64,000 nucleotides of DNA from Suillus spraguei (Eukaryota > Basidiomycota > Agaricomycetes > Boletales > Suillaceae). Where the stretch lies: the NCBI GenBank assembly GCA_016800925.1, contig JABCPU010000274.1, positions 26,646 through 90,645 on the forward strand, in the 5' to 3' direction. Shown piece by piece: positions 23,253 through 34,632 of the stretch (its first letter is position 1; each line of letters begins with the position of its first letter). The translations under genes and the position numbers were made by a program. The notes under the pieces were generated by a model. The model made no database searches. It was given only the letters and a program-made list of their open reading frames with translations, and was not told the origin of the DNA.

Positions 23253-24289
23253 CACGAATGCCCCGACGTCACTTTGTTTACAAGACGGGATAACATTGAG
23301 ACAGGTGAAAAGTGCAGACTGGAGGGATGAAGTCGAAGGATGAAGCCGAAGCCGTAAGCGTGCGTTGCGAAACAAGATGGTAGCCTGGATTTCCATATTA
23401 CTATGAACATATCTTTGTATTATACTATCAGCTGTATTTATGGTACAGCAGTGCTTTGCGAATCTAAATAGATATTGTGACCTTGTCCTCCACTTGTCTG
23501 AATCTCTTTCCACACTAAAAGTTGAGGTGACATCCTCGCACGATGAGTCGAAAACGTAAGAGCCGGTACACGCCAAATTTCGGAAGATGCAGGATCTTCA
23601 GAGGTAAGGCAACTTCCATTACTACCTCATCATATTTTGAAAGTCATATTGTGAATATAAAGTGATCGAAGCTTTATGAAATACAAGAAGACTAGCAAAG
23701 GAAGATCATGAGCTGAAAGCTTCCGCATCTGCGAAGTTCTGTGGGTTGATAGGGAAGCGAGAAAGCCTTGGATGCATGCATACTCAGAACGGTTTAAGGA
23801 AAGGTGGTCCCACCGCTGCCAAACCGAAACCCACAAACACGCATTCATGGAAAAGAAAAACGGAATTGATGGTTTGGTAATAGCAGTGAGCTATGGCTGT
23901 GAGCCAAAAAGCAAGGAGGATATAACGTGATGGATGGAATTAGGGCGCAGTGCACAGCACGGATGGGTCATACAGAAGAGGCGTGTTAGGGTATATATAT
24001 ATATGCAAGGCAGCGCCTAGAGTCGATAGCTGCACCCACATTCAGGATTTAATTGCTCGTCGCTCCTCAAGTTCATCACTGCTGACCAGAACCTCTCGGT
24101 AATGCCAAGATATCATCTGTATTTCCAGCAGGGATAGACTGACATTTAGTTCCATCTTCGAATGACTGCTACCATCAGTCATATGATACACTGACGCCGG
24201 GAGACCTCGCCTTTGCACCTTTGAATACATCCCAAGAATAGCTTGCCTGTACTCAACTACTTCACGGTTTCGCCCACGAAAACACAACT
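23253..24289. promoter_or_regulatory. duplicated upstream region of WD40 copy 2, with TATA-like run
   Basis: No gene. From about 23640 onward the sequence is shared with the regions before copies 3 (27345-28015) and 4 (32030-32649). An alternating TA run at 23992-24004 (tatatatatatat) precedes the shared block tgcaaggcagcgcct; copies 3 and 4 lack the long run. It is a TATA candidate specific to the one intact copy. Whether it matters for expression is inference. Confidence 0.4.
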
Positions 24290-26314
24290 ATGGCTTCTGC
24301 ATCGACGAAGGCAGCCACCACGAAATCGATTCTGAATCCGGTAACGACTTTGAAGGGTCACGAAGGGTATATTCCATCCATGTCCTACTTTCCGGACGGT
24401 AAGCGAATGATCAGCGGGTCCGTAGACAAGACTATTCGGCAATGGGATCTGAAGACGGGCAAGGAGATTGAGAGAGCACGGGATGTTTGCGAGAAGAGGG
24501 TATATGCGGTGGCGGTATCAAGGGATGGTCGATGGATTGTTACTGGTGGTGGAGATTTGCGTGGTGGGGAGCTAAAAGCCTGTGAGGTTGAGACCGGGAT
24601 TGTGAAAACATTCAAAGGTCATGCGTCGACGATCTTCTACGTTGATATTTCCTCAAATAGCTCGCTGCTGGCGAGTGGATCGGACGATAAAACAGCGCGG
24701 ATATGGAACTTAGAGACAGGCAAACTCGTGACTGGTCCATTCAAGAGCATTGCTGAGGTGGACGCGGTTCGATTCTCCAAAGACTTGAAGAAACTTGCAG
24801 TCAAATCAAATTTTGGGTCGTGCCTTGAAGTCTGGGATATTCAATCACAGGAATTGGATGTCAGAATAGGGAAACCCGACATCAAAGGATTCACGCTTTC
24901 GCCGGTCTTCTGGACAAACAAAAACAAAACAATCATAGCCGCATTTGAATTCTGTTCGACCGCAGATTTGAAATCGGAAGACCTCTCCAAGACAATCTAC
25001 GAGTTTGACGCGTCGACGCTGGAAACTGTTGGAACTCCCTTTGAAGGGCACACCAAGGCCATTCAGGATCTAGCACTTTCATTTGATGGTGCTCTCCTTG
25101 CCAGTGCTTCGTACAATGATAACACGATCAAGCTCTGGGCTTTCGAGTCTCGCCAACTCCTCGCTTCATTCGACGTTCGGAATCCCGTTACCCTTATCCT
25201 CTCATCCGATTCACGCCAGCTAGTTTACACAGTAGACACTGAAGATGACTTAATTCGCACAGTAGACGCCAAAGATGACTACAATATCTGGATCTGTGAT
25301 ACCCCATCTGACATCCTTGCTCAGGTCCGTGTACGCATTCACTGTATACATCTGCTATTCGTGTGCCAACATTCCCCTTGTAGATTATTGCATGCAAAAA
25401 GTCAGCCCGCAGGGAGCTATTGAATGTGCGTATCTCACTATTTATTCAATACCATACCATTCACCTATCGCTATCATTGCAGTCTGATGCAACCCGTCGT
25501 CGTCCCGCTGGGCACCGCAGGCCACCGATATCCGCTATACCTATAGCGCCAAGGCCTCCGCCTGCAGGAGACCCACAGCAACCCACTTTCCTTCGTCTCA
25601 GCAAATTCCTTCGCTTCTCTTCTCGCGTGAACGCAGTTCGCCCTGTTGGGAACAATCTCCCTCGCGATCCCCTAGATGTGAGTCTCTTTCTCTTGTTTCT
25701 TTTGCAGTTCACTCAACACTCGTATCGCAGTTCCCTGCTACTTTGCCCTTACCTTCCAACCGTCCTCCTGCGGAATGCTCTCCGTCGACTTTCTTGCCCC
25801 GTGGCAGGACCTTTTTTGGTCCCATCCAGTCGTCGTCAGACAAGGGAAAGAAAAAGGCGCGTGAATCAAAACGAAAATCTGTCAAAGTTGTCGACGTTCC
25901 TCTCGGGCAAGCTACTTACGTTTGTTTTCTACGATTCTGTTAGGTTTGTCGGTTGTGACCCCATCATTTTCTAGGGCGATGTTGTTGGTGTAGATGACGG
26001 AGTGCGACCATTTGTTCTCTTTTTCTGCCTGAGCTGGTTCCAGAAAAAGGAGAAGAAGCCGGCGCGACGGCCAGTCTATGATGACGATCCTGAGTCAGAG
26101 GAAGAGGAAGAAAATGCAGCCGCCATGCCTCCTCCCAAGTATACTAAACCCATTCATTCATAAATTTAATTCACTCATGTGGTCTTCTAGGGTTCAGCAC
26201 GAGGAAATTGAATTGAAATCAGTGGCTAATCAGTCACAGCCAGAGGCAGGACCATCTCGTCTTGCGGCAACTAACCACTCAGAACCTGTCCTTGTAAATG
26301 ACTCAACGAGTTGA
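24290..26314 (+). CDS. WD40 repeat protein, intact array copy 2
   Basis: Six exons in phase: 24290-25324, 25384-25425, 25483-25677, 25731-25919, 25975-26138 and 26191-26314, encoding 582 aa. Exon 1 is a WD40 propeller: TLKGHEGYIPSMSYFPDGK, SGSVDKTIRQWDLKTGKEI, GHASTIFYVDISSN, GSDDKTARIWNLETGKL, GHTKAIQDLALSFDGALLA and NTIKLWAFESRQLLASFD. The 3' exons encode a basic Pro/Ser-rich linker (PSTFLPRGRTFFGPIQSSSD), a short hydrophobic aromatic segment (RPFVLFFCLSWFQKKEKKP) and an acidic run (DDDPESEEEEEN). I know this layout as a lineage-specific family in Boletales-like fungi; its function is unknown. It is not fused to NACHT. The only copy of four without a frame lesion and with a GT first donor. 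Confidence 0.82.
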
Positions 26315-28015
26315 GCTTATATCTGTCGAGTTTTGCGTTTTACTTGCAACTTTATGACCGTCACGATGTTGCTCGCCTTTCTGTGCATACCGATTTGTTT
26401 GGGAAGAGCATAAATTCTCGAATCCTTGCTATGTTGACAAACAAGTAGGTGATACAGTTTAGATAGTCTAAATAGAAAAACAAGCATTAAATATCTACGC
26501 CTACCATCAGACTCTGATCATTATTGGAACAAAACCGGGCTGCTGCCCGTAGGAACTATGCCATGGGTTGCTGGAAGCCGCAAAAGAGGGCGTGTCGATC
26601 AAGTAGACTTGCAGTCTAGAGTGTGTCGTATACCAGGACATGAACAGGAAAAATAGTACTCGAATAGTTCAGAATGGCCACCAGGAATGACCTGCAATGC
26701 AGCATCAATTTAGATGTAGAAGATGAAGGGATACTTTGATGAGGAACCTACGGATCTAGTGACGTCACTCGTTGCTAGAACTAGAGGGTACATGTCAAGA
26801 TCACATTAAGGTCCGAAGCCAGGATAGTTGTGCCTACCATCCGTTGCTGGTTCAATGGTAGAGGGAAAGGGGATTACATTCAAAAACGTGGTCGATGCAC
26901 CAGTATTGGCACAAAGTGCGAGGTGTCCAAGTTTGAAATTCGACTTCCAAAAGCTGGGGGTCATATCAAAGTAAAGCTGTAGAATTCGAAGCGCAAATAG
27001 AAATTTTCGCCGATGGCGGTTGTCTGCTTCTAGCTATAGGAAGAGATGGCAGGGCAGAGAGCCATCATAGTCATCAAGCCAGCCATGTTTCGTAGTCACT
27101 TTCTGGAATCTGTCGTACGATACTGAAGATAGAATATGGATCGGGATTGGCAGCAGGCGACGGCTGTTCTTTGGTCCCGTCGAAGACACAGAAGTATCAT
27201 GATGCGACATAGCGGCATTGTGCCTGGATGATCAAAGACACAGATTTCCGAGTACTGGGAAGATCTCATCCGCGGTATACTGGAAAATTTCGGAGTTGAA
27301 ATTGATCCTATGCGTCAAATCATCTGCATAGAACGGGTTTAATACAGGAAGTGACACTTGTGAATGTATACAAGGAGGTCGAAACTTTGTGGATTCAAAA
27401 GGTGGTCAGCAAAGGAAGATCGTGAGCTGAAAACATCTACATATCTGCAAAGTTTTATGGGTTGATAGGGAATTAAGAAAGCCTTGGATGTGCGCATACT
27501 TAGAACGGTTTGATATGGTGAGATAAGGAAAGGTGGTCCAGCCGCGTCCAAAGCGAAGCCAACAACATGATAAAGTTTGGGAAAAGAAAAATGGAATCGA
27601 TGCTTTGGTAATAGCAGTGAGCTATGGCTGTGAGCCGAGAAGCAAGGAGGATATAATATGATGGGTGGAATTAAGGCGCAGTGCACAGCACGGATGGGTC
27701 ATACAGAAGAGGCATGTTAGGGTATATGCAAGGCAGCGCCTGAAATTGATACTGCGCTCACATTCAGGAACTTATCGCTCATCGCTCCTCCTCGAGTTCA
27801 TCGCTGGTGACCAGAACATCTCGGTAACACCAAAATATCATCCGTATTTCCAGCAGGGATGGACTGACGTTTGGTTTGACCAGGGGCCTATCTTCGAATC
27901 GCTGCTACCGTCAGTCATATAACACACTGACGCCCTCACCATTGCATCTTTGAATACATCCAAAGAATACCTTGCCCATACTCGACTCTTCAGTTTCGCT
28001 CACGGAGACGCAGCT
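26315..28015. other. duplicated 3' and 5' flanks between WD40 copies 2 and 3
   Basis: 26315-26480 matches 34640-34800, so the repeat unit includes the 3' flank. 27345-28015 is the shared upstream block of copy 3. Between them I see only the VPS41 fragment at 27256-27335. No other gene is supported in about 850 bp (26490-27255). Confidence 0.5.
27256..27335 (+). pseudogene. fragment of VPS41 coding sequence
   Basis: The run from tgggaagatctcatccgcgg to agaacgggtt matches the VPS41 exon region around 18935-19092, which encodes FIRGLLENVGAEIDPIRL and KNGL. The 27 nt of exon and the intron that separate TGGGAAGA from TCATCCG in the parent are absent here. About 80 bp are preserved with many substitutions. 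Its place at the front of the copy 3 unit shows that the duplication once carried VPS41 sequence. Confidence 0.75.
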
Positions 28016-29997
28016 ATGGCTTCTGCATCGACGAGAGCAGCCACCACGAAATTGATTCTGAAACCGGTGACGACTTTGAAGGGCCATGGAGATGACATTC
28101 AATCCATATCCTACTTTCCGGACAATCAGCGAATGATCAGCAGATCCTTAGACAAGACCATTCGGCAATGGGATCTGAAGACGGGCAAGGAGATTGAGAG
28201 AGCACAGGATGTTTTCGAGGAGAAGGTATGGGCAGTGGCGATATCAAGGGATGGTCGATGGGTTGTCACTGGAGGAGCTTGGAACAGTGGGGGGCTGAAA
28301 GCCCGTGAGGTTGAGACGGGGATTGTGAAAACATTCGAAGGACACTCAAAGCAAATCAGCACGGTTGATATCTCCGCAGATGGAATGTTGCTGGCGACCG
28401 GGTCAAAAGATGAAACAGCGCGGGTATGCCACTTGGAGACTGGCAAACTCGTGGCTGGTCCATTCAAGAACAATATGGGTAACGTGGGTGCAGTTCGATT
28501 CTCCTTAGACTCGAAGAAGCTCGCAGTCAAGTCAAGTTGGGGGACGTGCCTTGAAGTCTGCGATATCAAATCACAGAAATTGGATGTCAGGAAGGGAAAC
28601 CAACTGACCGCGGAGGAACCGTACTTTCGCCAATTTTTTGGACAAACAAAAACAAAACGATCATAGCCGCATTTGAACTCAGTTTTGCCGCAGATTTGGA
28701 ATCGGAAGACCTTGCAAAGACAATCTACGAGTTTGACGCGTCGACGCTGGAGACTGTTGGAGCTCCCTTTGAAGGGCACACCAAACTTGTTACTGGTCTA
28801 GCACTTTCATCTGATGGTACTCTCCTTGCCAGTACTTCTTGCGATGACAATACCATCAAGCTCTGGGCTTTTGAGTCCCGCCAACTCCTTGCCTCATTTG
28901 ATGTTCAGAATGCCTTTCCCCTTATCCTCTCGCCCGATTCACGTCAACTAGTTTATGCAACAGACACCAAAGATGACTATAGGTACAAGATTTGCATCTG
29001 TGATATTCCATCCGACATCCTTACTCAGGCCCGTGTATGCATTCCCTGTACACATCTGCTGTTCATGTGCTAACATCCCCTTATAGAATGTTAAATGCAA
29101 AAAGTCGCCCGACAGGGATCTACTAAACGTGCGCCGCATCTCATTCTTACTCATTAAACTACTCACCTATCGCAGTATAATGCAACTGGTCGTCCTTCTG
29201 CTGGACACCGCAGACCACCATATCCATCTCACCTATAGTACCGAGACCTCTGCCTACAAGAGACCCACAACAACCCACTTTCCTTCGTCTCAGCAAACTT
29301 CTTCACTTCTCTTCTCGCGCGAACGCAGTTCGCCCTGTTAGGAACAATCTATCTCGTGATCCCCTAGATGTGATTCTGTTTCTCTTGTTTCTTTGTAGTT
29401 GACTCAACACTTGCACTGCAGGTCCCTGCTACATCACCTTTACCACCATCTCTCCCAGGTCAGGTCGCAGCTCAATTTGATCATGTCAGTCTTCAATTTC
29501 TATGCTGCACTAGCAATACATAATTGAGTGCTTATCCAGCTTGAAATAAATTCTCTGCCTTCTCGCTCGAATGGAGTCGTACAATCCCTACGGCAGCATC
29601 TTTCTTTTCTTGGGCCCAAGCACAGCCATGGATCACCGGTCGTTGAAGTTGCACCAAATCGCAAAGTCACTGTAACGTACATCTTCTCACTTCTGAGTCC
29701 CTTTTACTGATTTGTGCACTATAGCGACTTCTTGCTGCCAAACTACCGGAATACAAGAAAGTAGATGATACTCGACATAAGTCTAGCCAACAGGCTACAG
29801 TGCCACAAGAAAACGACACAGCTGATGTCGATTCACTCCCAGATGTGCATTGGTGCATGGCATTCCTGTGCTATTATTCTTGTTGGTCTCGTGGTAGACT
29901 GAGGATGCCTCCTCGATGGCGCTTGGAGCGCGTTGACATACCTCGCCAGGATGATACAGCAGATACCAGCCGCGGTAGCAGTAATGGTCCCAGTTAA
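28016..29997 (+). pseudogene. WD40 array copy 3, frameshifted, with a different 3' end
   Basis: The ATG at 28016 opens a frame like copy 2 (TLKGHGDDIQSISYFPDNQ, SRSLDKTIRQWDLKTGKEI). Near 28590 one base is missing relative to copy 2 (aggaaggg for agaataggg), giving a stop at 28666; the propeller continues in another frame at 28630-29028. The first intron begins with GC (29029) instead of GT. A second one-base loss lies near 29220 in the exon corresponding to 25483-25677. After PRDPLD the 3' exons differ from copies 2 and 4: they read SLPSRSNGVVQSLRQHLSFL, then LPEYKKVDDTRHKS and HWCMAFLCYYSCWSRGR, ending at 29997. All these 3' exons remain open. A recombinant of two WD40 subfamilies, now broken. 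Confidence 0.75.
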
Positions 29998-32649
29998 CTT
30001 TGTGTACACTCCCTCACTGCTGTATTTTCCGTAACTGATAACACCTATACATCCGACATTCTACGCTATCTGCAATACTGGGTGCATTTTCCAAATCATA
30101 AACTTGGATGAGTCTGATTATAATCTGTGCTCATGTTGATCTGGTCAAAATTGAAATGACATCATTCTGCATCACACACCACAGGTGAGACATTTGTTTC
30201 CGTCAGTATGCGGATGTCTCACAATTGCTTTCTCACGTATATAAGGCCGTCGTCCGAACTCACCTTCTCTCCTTCATACTCCCACCTTCTTCACTTGCTT
30301 AGTTCTCTACCATCATATAACGTTTGTAATATTCTACCGAAACACACCAGAATACGAACTTCGCGCGATATCGAGTATGCAAATTAGACTATGCGGCGGT
30401 TTTCCGATTCGAGTGAGGAGATCGTCTCACTCTCAGGTGGAATAGCTGGCTTCAGAATCCTCTTTTGTCCGATAGGGGCCGATTGGATATAAATCCTGCC
30501 TAACCAATAATCTCTTCCGATCGATACCGATGTCACCTTTTCCAGTCTTACAGTGCCTTTGAGTTCCGATTGTCCTCTCCCTTGAATCCTCGATTGACCG
30601 ACCCGATCGTTGACCGTCCAATTTACATTTGTCGACGGACCTTACACTAGCTTCGATCGTCCACCAAAATGCCCTTGCTGGAGTCGACTGGATCAGCCCC
30701 GTCACCTCATACGTTTGGTCCTCGGGATCCGTCTATTTTCTAAATGTCATGCGACTCGATCCGACTTCGATTTAGTCGAGTACTCCACTAATTACTGCGT
30801 GCTTCAGCTTTGAGCTGCAAATGCCATGGCCCTCTTTTCTATCTACCGATTCCACTATGCCAAGTATCTCTGCTCTCGATTGGATAATCTTGCCTTATTG
30901 TCAAACGATATCGATCTCCGCCTCCCCAGACTCTGGACGACTTCATCTTTATTTTGAAAATCAAGGTCTCTTGCAGTACTTTTGAGATCCGATCGTCCTC
31001 TACTCTTGGATACTCGCTTCGCCAACCCGATCATCGACTGTCAAGCAGCTTACATTAATCGACGGACCTTACGCTAGCTTCGATCGTCCACCAAAATGCT
31101 CGTGCCAATCTGGAGTCGATTGGATTAGCCCCGTCACGTCATGCGTTTGGTCCTTGGGATCCGCCTATTTTTAAATGTCATTCAACTCGTTCCGACCAAA
31201 CATTACTCTTCGATTTAGGGAGCACTACACTAACTTCATGAGCTTCAGCTTTGAGTTGCAAACACCGTGACTTCCTTTTCTATCCCTTGATTCAACTATA
31301 CTAAGTACTCCTGATACAGCCGCATTATCATTCATGAAAGACCGACTTGAGACCAGTAAGAGTCTTCAGCGTAGGTGATGTCAAATGCCAGACGGGTGAG
31401 TCATTCCGCATATTCCAGAAAGTGTTATCCCTCTGATTATGGTGCCGTCTCGTTCACTTTTGGCAGGTGCCCCTGTCTTGTGCATGCCTGAAGCTGTTGG
31501 CGGAGAGCGGATTCATCTCGGGTAAGTAGACCAAATTTACCATTGTTCTTCAGGATGCGAGAGAATGACACGTGTTTCTTACACATTGTTGTACTGCTGA
31601 TTTCAGGATCAAACCCGAAAATTTTCGATCTTCCTAGCCATTCGAGCCCGGAATAAGGAATAGACAAACCCCAAAGGTGAGTGCGTCGGTTCCACTGATA
31701 TCATCAACCCCACACTACATACTCACATAACAGGTGGTAGCACCCATGCCTTAGTTGTCTTCTCGCACTCCTCGGCTGAACTGATTTCGATAATATAGTT
31801 GAGCCCCAGGAAACTCGGACTAGTTTGCATTCAAAAATCTATTGTATGTTCCTTACCTTGTATATAATCATCTGGCTCTCTCGACTGTACACTGGACGCC
31901 CTGCGGTCGGTTCTAGGTTACTAGATGTCGGATTTCTGTTTACAAGCTACAGTATATGTATGGTACTGCCGATATTGAATTTCATGAATGAGCACTTGAT
32001 TTCAGTAACAGAAAAATGACCAAATACTGAAAGTGACGTGGTGAATGCGTACAAGGTAGTAGCCGAAGCCTTTGTAGATTCAAAGGGGCTAGGGTATAAC
32101 GTTGGAAGATCATAAGCTAGAAGCATCCGAAAGTTCTATGGGTTAACGGGGAAGTAAGAAAGCCTTGGAACAGTTTGATATGAGGAAAGGCAGTCCCGCC
32201 ACATCCAAAGCGAAACCGACAAACGATAACAAAGTGTGGGAAAGGGAAAATGGAATTGATCAATGCTTTGATGGATGTGAGCTGAGAAGCATTTTTTAGG
32301 ACGAGAAAATGCCCTAACACACGCCTTCTGTGCTTGTGCAGTGTGCACTGCCATTCATTCATTACATGTATGTAAAGCGGCGCCTGAAGTCAATAGCTGC
32401 ACTCACATCCAGGAATTTATCACTCAAGTTCGTCACTGTTGACCGAAACCTCTCGGTAACACCAATATGCATCTGTATTTCCAGCGGGGATGGACTGACG
32501 TTTGATTTGAACAGGGGACACATATTCGAATCGCTACCACTGTCAGTCACATAATACACTGACGCCTGGGGATCTCACCTTTGAATACATCCAAAGTAGA
32601 TACCTCGTCCGTACTCCTACCTTACGGTTTCGCTTACGGAGACGTAACT
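29998..32649. other. spacer with direct repeat and duplicated flanks before WD40 copy 4
   Basis: No gene is supported. A two-unit direct repeat occupies about 30500-31312 (see separate entry). 31848-31900 resembles the VPS41 3' flank at 20036-20080, and 32030-32649 is the shared WD40 upstream block. A TATA-like tatataa lies at 30239-30245, but no ORF follows it that I can defend. Confidence 0.45.
30500..31312. repeat. two-unit imperfect direct repeat, about 330 bp each
   Basis: Unit 1 (about 30550-30873) and unit 2 (about 30984-31312) share in the same order cgacggacctta, agcttcgatcgtccaccaaa, ggatccg, aaatgtcat and tttgagctgcaaa or its variant. The offset is about 432 bp. Neither unit has a conserved open frame. 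It could be a duplicated non-coding unit or part of an old mobile element. Confidence 0.75.
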
Positions 32650-34632
32650 ATGGCTTCTGCATCGACGAGGGCAGCCACCACGAGATCAGTTCTGAAACCG
32701 ATAATGACTTTGGAGGGTCATGGACAGCTAATTCCATCCATATCCTACTTTCCGGACGACCAGCGAATGATCAGCGGGTCTTTGGACAAGACTACTCGGC
32801 AATGGGATCTGGATGCGAGAAAGGAGATTGAGGGAGCGCGGGATGTTTGCAGGGAGGAGGTATATGCGGTGGCGGTATCAAGGGATAGTCAATGGGTTTA
32901 ACTGGTGGTGGATATTGGGATGGTGGGGAGCTCAAAGCCTGTGAGGTTGAGACCGGGATTGTGAAAACATTTGAGGGCCATGCCTCGGAGATCTATTGCA
33001 TTGATATTTCTTCAGATAGCACGCTGTGGCGAGTGGGTCAAAAGACAAAACAGCGCGGATATGGAACTTGGAGACTGGCAAACTCGTGGCTGGTCCATTC
33101 AAGAGTATTGGTTCCGTGGGTGCGGTTCGATTCTCCCCAGACTCAAAAAAGCTCGCAGTCAGATCAGATTGGGCGACGTGCCTTGAAGTATGGAATATCC
33201 AATCACAAAAATTAGATATCAGGATAGGAGAACACATTTACACTGGAACCGTGCTCCCGCCACTTTTCTGGACAAACAAAAACAAAACCATCGTAACCGC
33301 ATTTGAATTTGTCAATTCTGATTCAGATCAGGATCCGGATGACTTTCCTCAGACAATCTACGAGTTTGACGCGTTGACACTGAAGACAGTCGGAGCTTCC
33401 TTCGAAGGGCACACCAATGTCATTGGTGGTCTAGCACTTTCATTCGATGGTGCTCTCCTTGCCAGTGCCTCTCGTGACAACACCATCAAGCTCTGGGCTT
33501 TCGAGTCTCGCCAACTCCTCGCCTCCTTTGACATTCAGAATCCATATCGCCTGATCCTCTCATCTGATTCACGCCAACTAGTTTACACATCATACCCCGA
33601 AGACGACTCAGACACCAACTCAAAGATCTACGTCTGCGACACTCCGCCCGACATCCTTGCTCAGGCCTGCGTACGCATTGTCTAGTATGCACTCATCTAC
33701 TGTTGGTATGCTAACATTATCCTTGCAGATTGTTGCACGCAAGAAGTCAGCCAGTAGGGATTTACTAAATGTACGCACCTTTTTCTTTATTAAATATTAA
33801 TATACCAATCATGTATCTCTGTCGTTGCAGTCTTATGCAACTCGTTGTCCTCCTGCTGGGCACCGCAGACCACCAATATTCACCACACCCTATAAGGGCG
33901 AAACCTCCACCTACAAGAAACCTACTTTTCTTCGCATCAGTAAACTCCTTCGCTTCTCTTCTCATGCAAATGCAGTTCACCCTGTTAGGAACAACCAGCC
34001 TCGTGATCCCCTAGATGTGAGTCTCTTCTTGTGTCTTTTTCAGTCGACTCAACACCCACCGCAGTTCCCTGCTACATCGCCCTTACCTCGAAATCGCCCT
34101 CTTGCAGAAAGCTCTCTATCGACTTCCTTGCCCAGTGGCAGGGCCTTTTTCGATCCCATCCTGTCATCGTCAAACAAGGGGAAGAAAGAGGCGCGTGAAC
34201 CGAAGCGAACACCTGCGCGTGTCGTCGATGTTCCTCTCGGAGAAGCTACCTACGTTTGTTGTCTGCAATTTTGTCGGGTTTATGAGTTCTGACCCCGTCG
34301 TTTTATAGGGTGATGTTGTAGGTGTGGACGATGGAGTACGACCATTTGTTCTCTTCTTTTGCTTAAACTGGTTCCAGAAAAAGGAGAAGAAACCAAAACC
34401 ACGGCCAGTCTATGATGACGATCCTGAGTCAGACGAAGAGGAAGAAAATGTTCTTGATCAAGTTGCTGTGCCTCCTCCCGGGTACCTTAAACTTATTCGT
34501 TCACAAAATAAATTCACTATGTAGTCTTCTAGGGTCCAACACGGGGAAATTGAATTGAACCAAGTGGCCAATCAGTCACGGCCAGAGGCGGGACCATCTT
34601 GTCCTGCGGTAACTAGCCACTTAAAGGCCTAG
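32650..34632 (+). pseudogene. WD40 array copy 4, two frameshifts
   Basis: The ATG at 32650 opens SISYFPDDQRMISGSLDKTT, but one base is missing near 32897 (tgggtttaactgg for tgggttgtcactgg), giving a stop. A second single-base loss is near 33026 (ctgtggcgagt for ctgctggcgagt). The rest of the propeller is open from 33026 (GSKDKTARIWNLETGKLVAG, TIKLWAFESRQLLASFDIQN). The first-intron donor is GC at 33665; a GT six bases downstream (33671) would splice in frame and add two residues. The 3' exons are intact and of the copy 2 type: RPFVLFFCLNWFQKKEKKP, DDDPESDEEEENV, ending at 34632. Both lesions are deletions, so the frame is not restored. Confidence 0.8.

Noticed and set aside
26835..26865. ggttcaatggtaga, which resembles the D-arm of tRNA genes
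   Set aside because: No matching acceptor stem, anticodon arm or T-loop follows within 80 bp on either strand.
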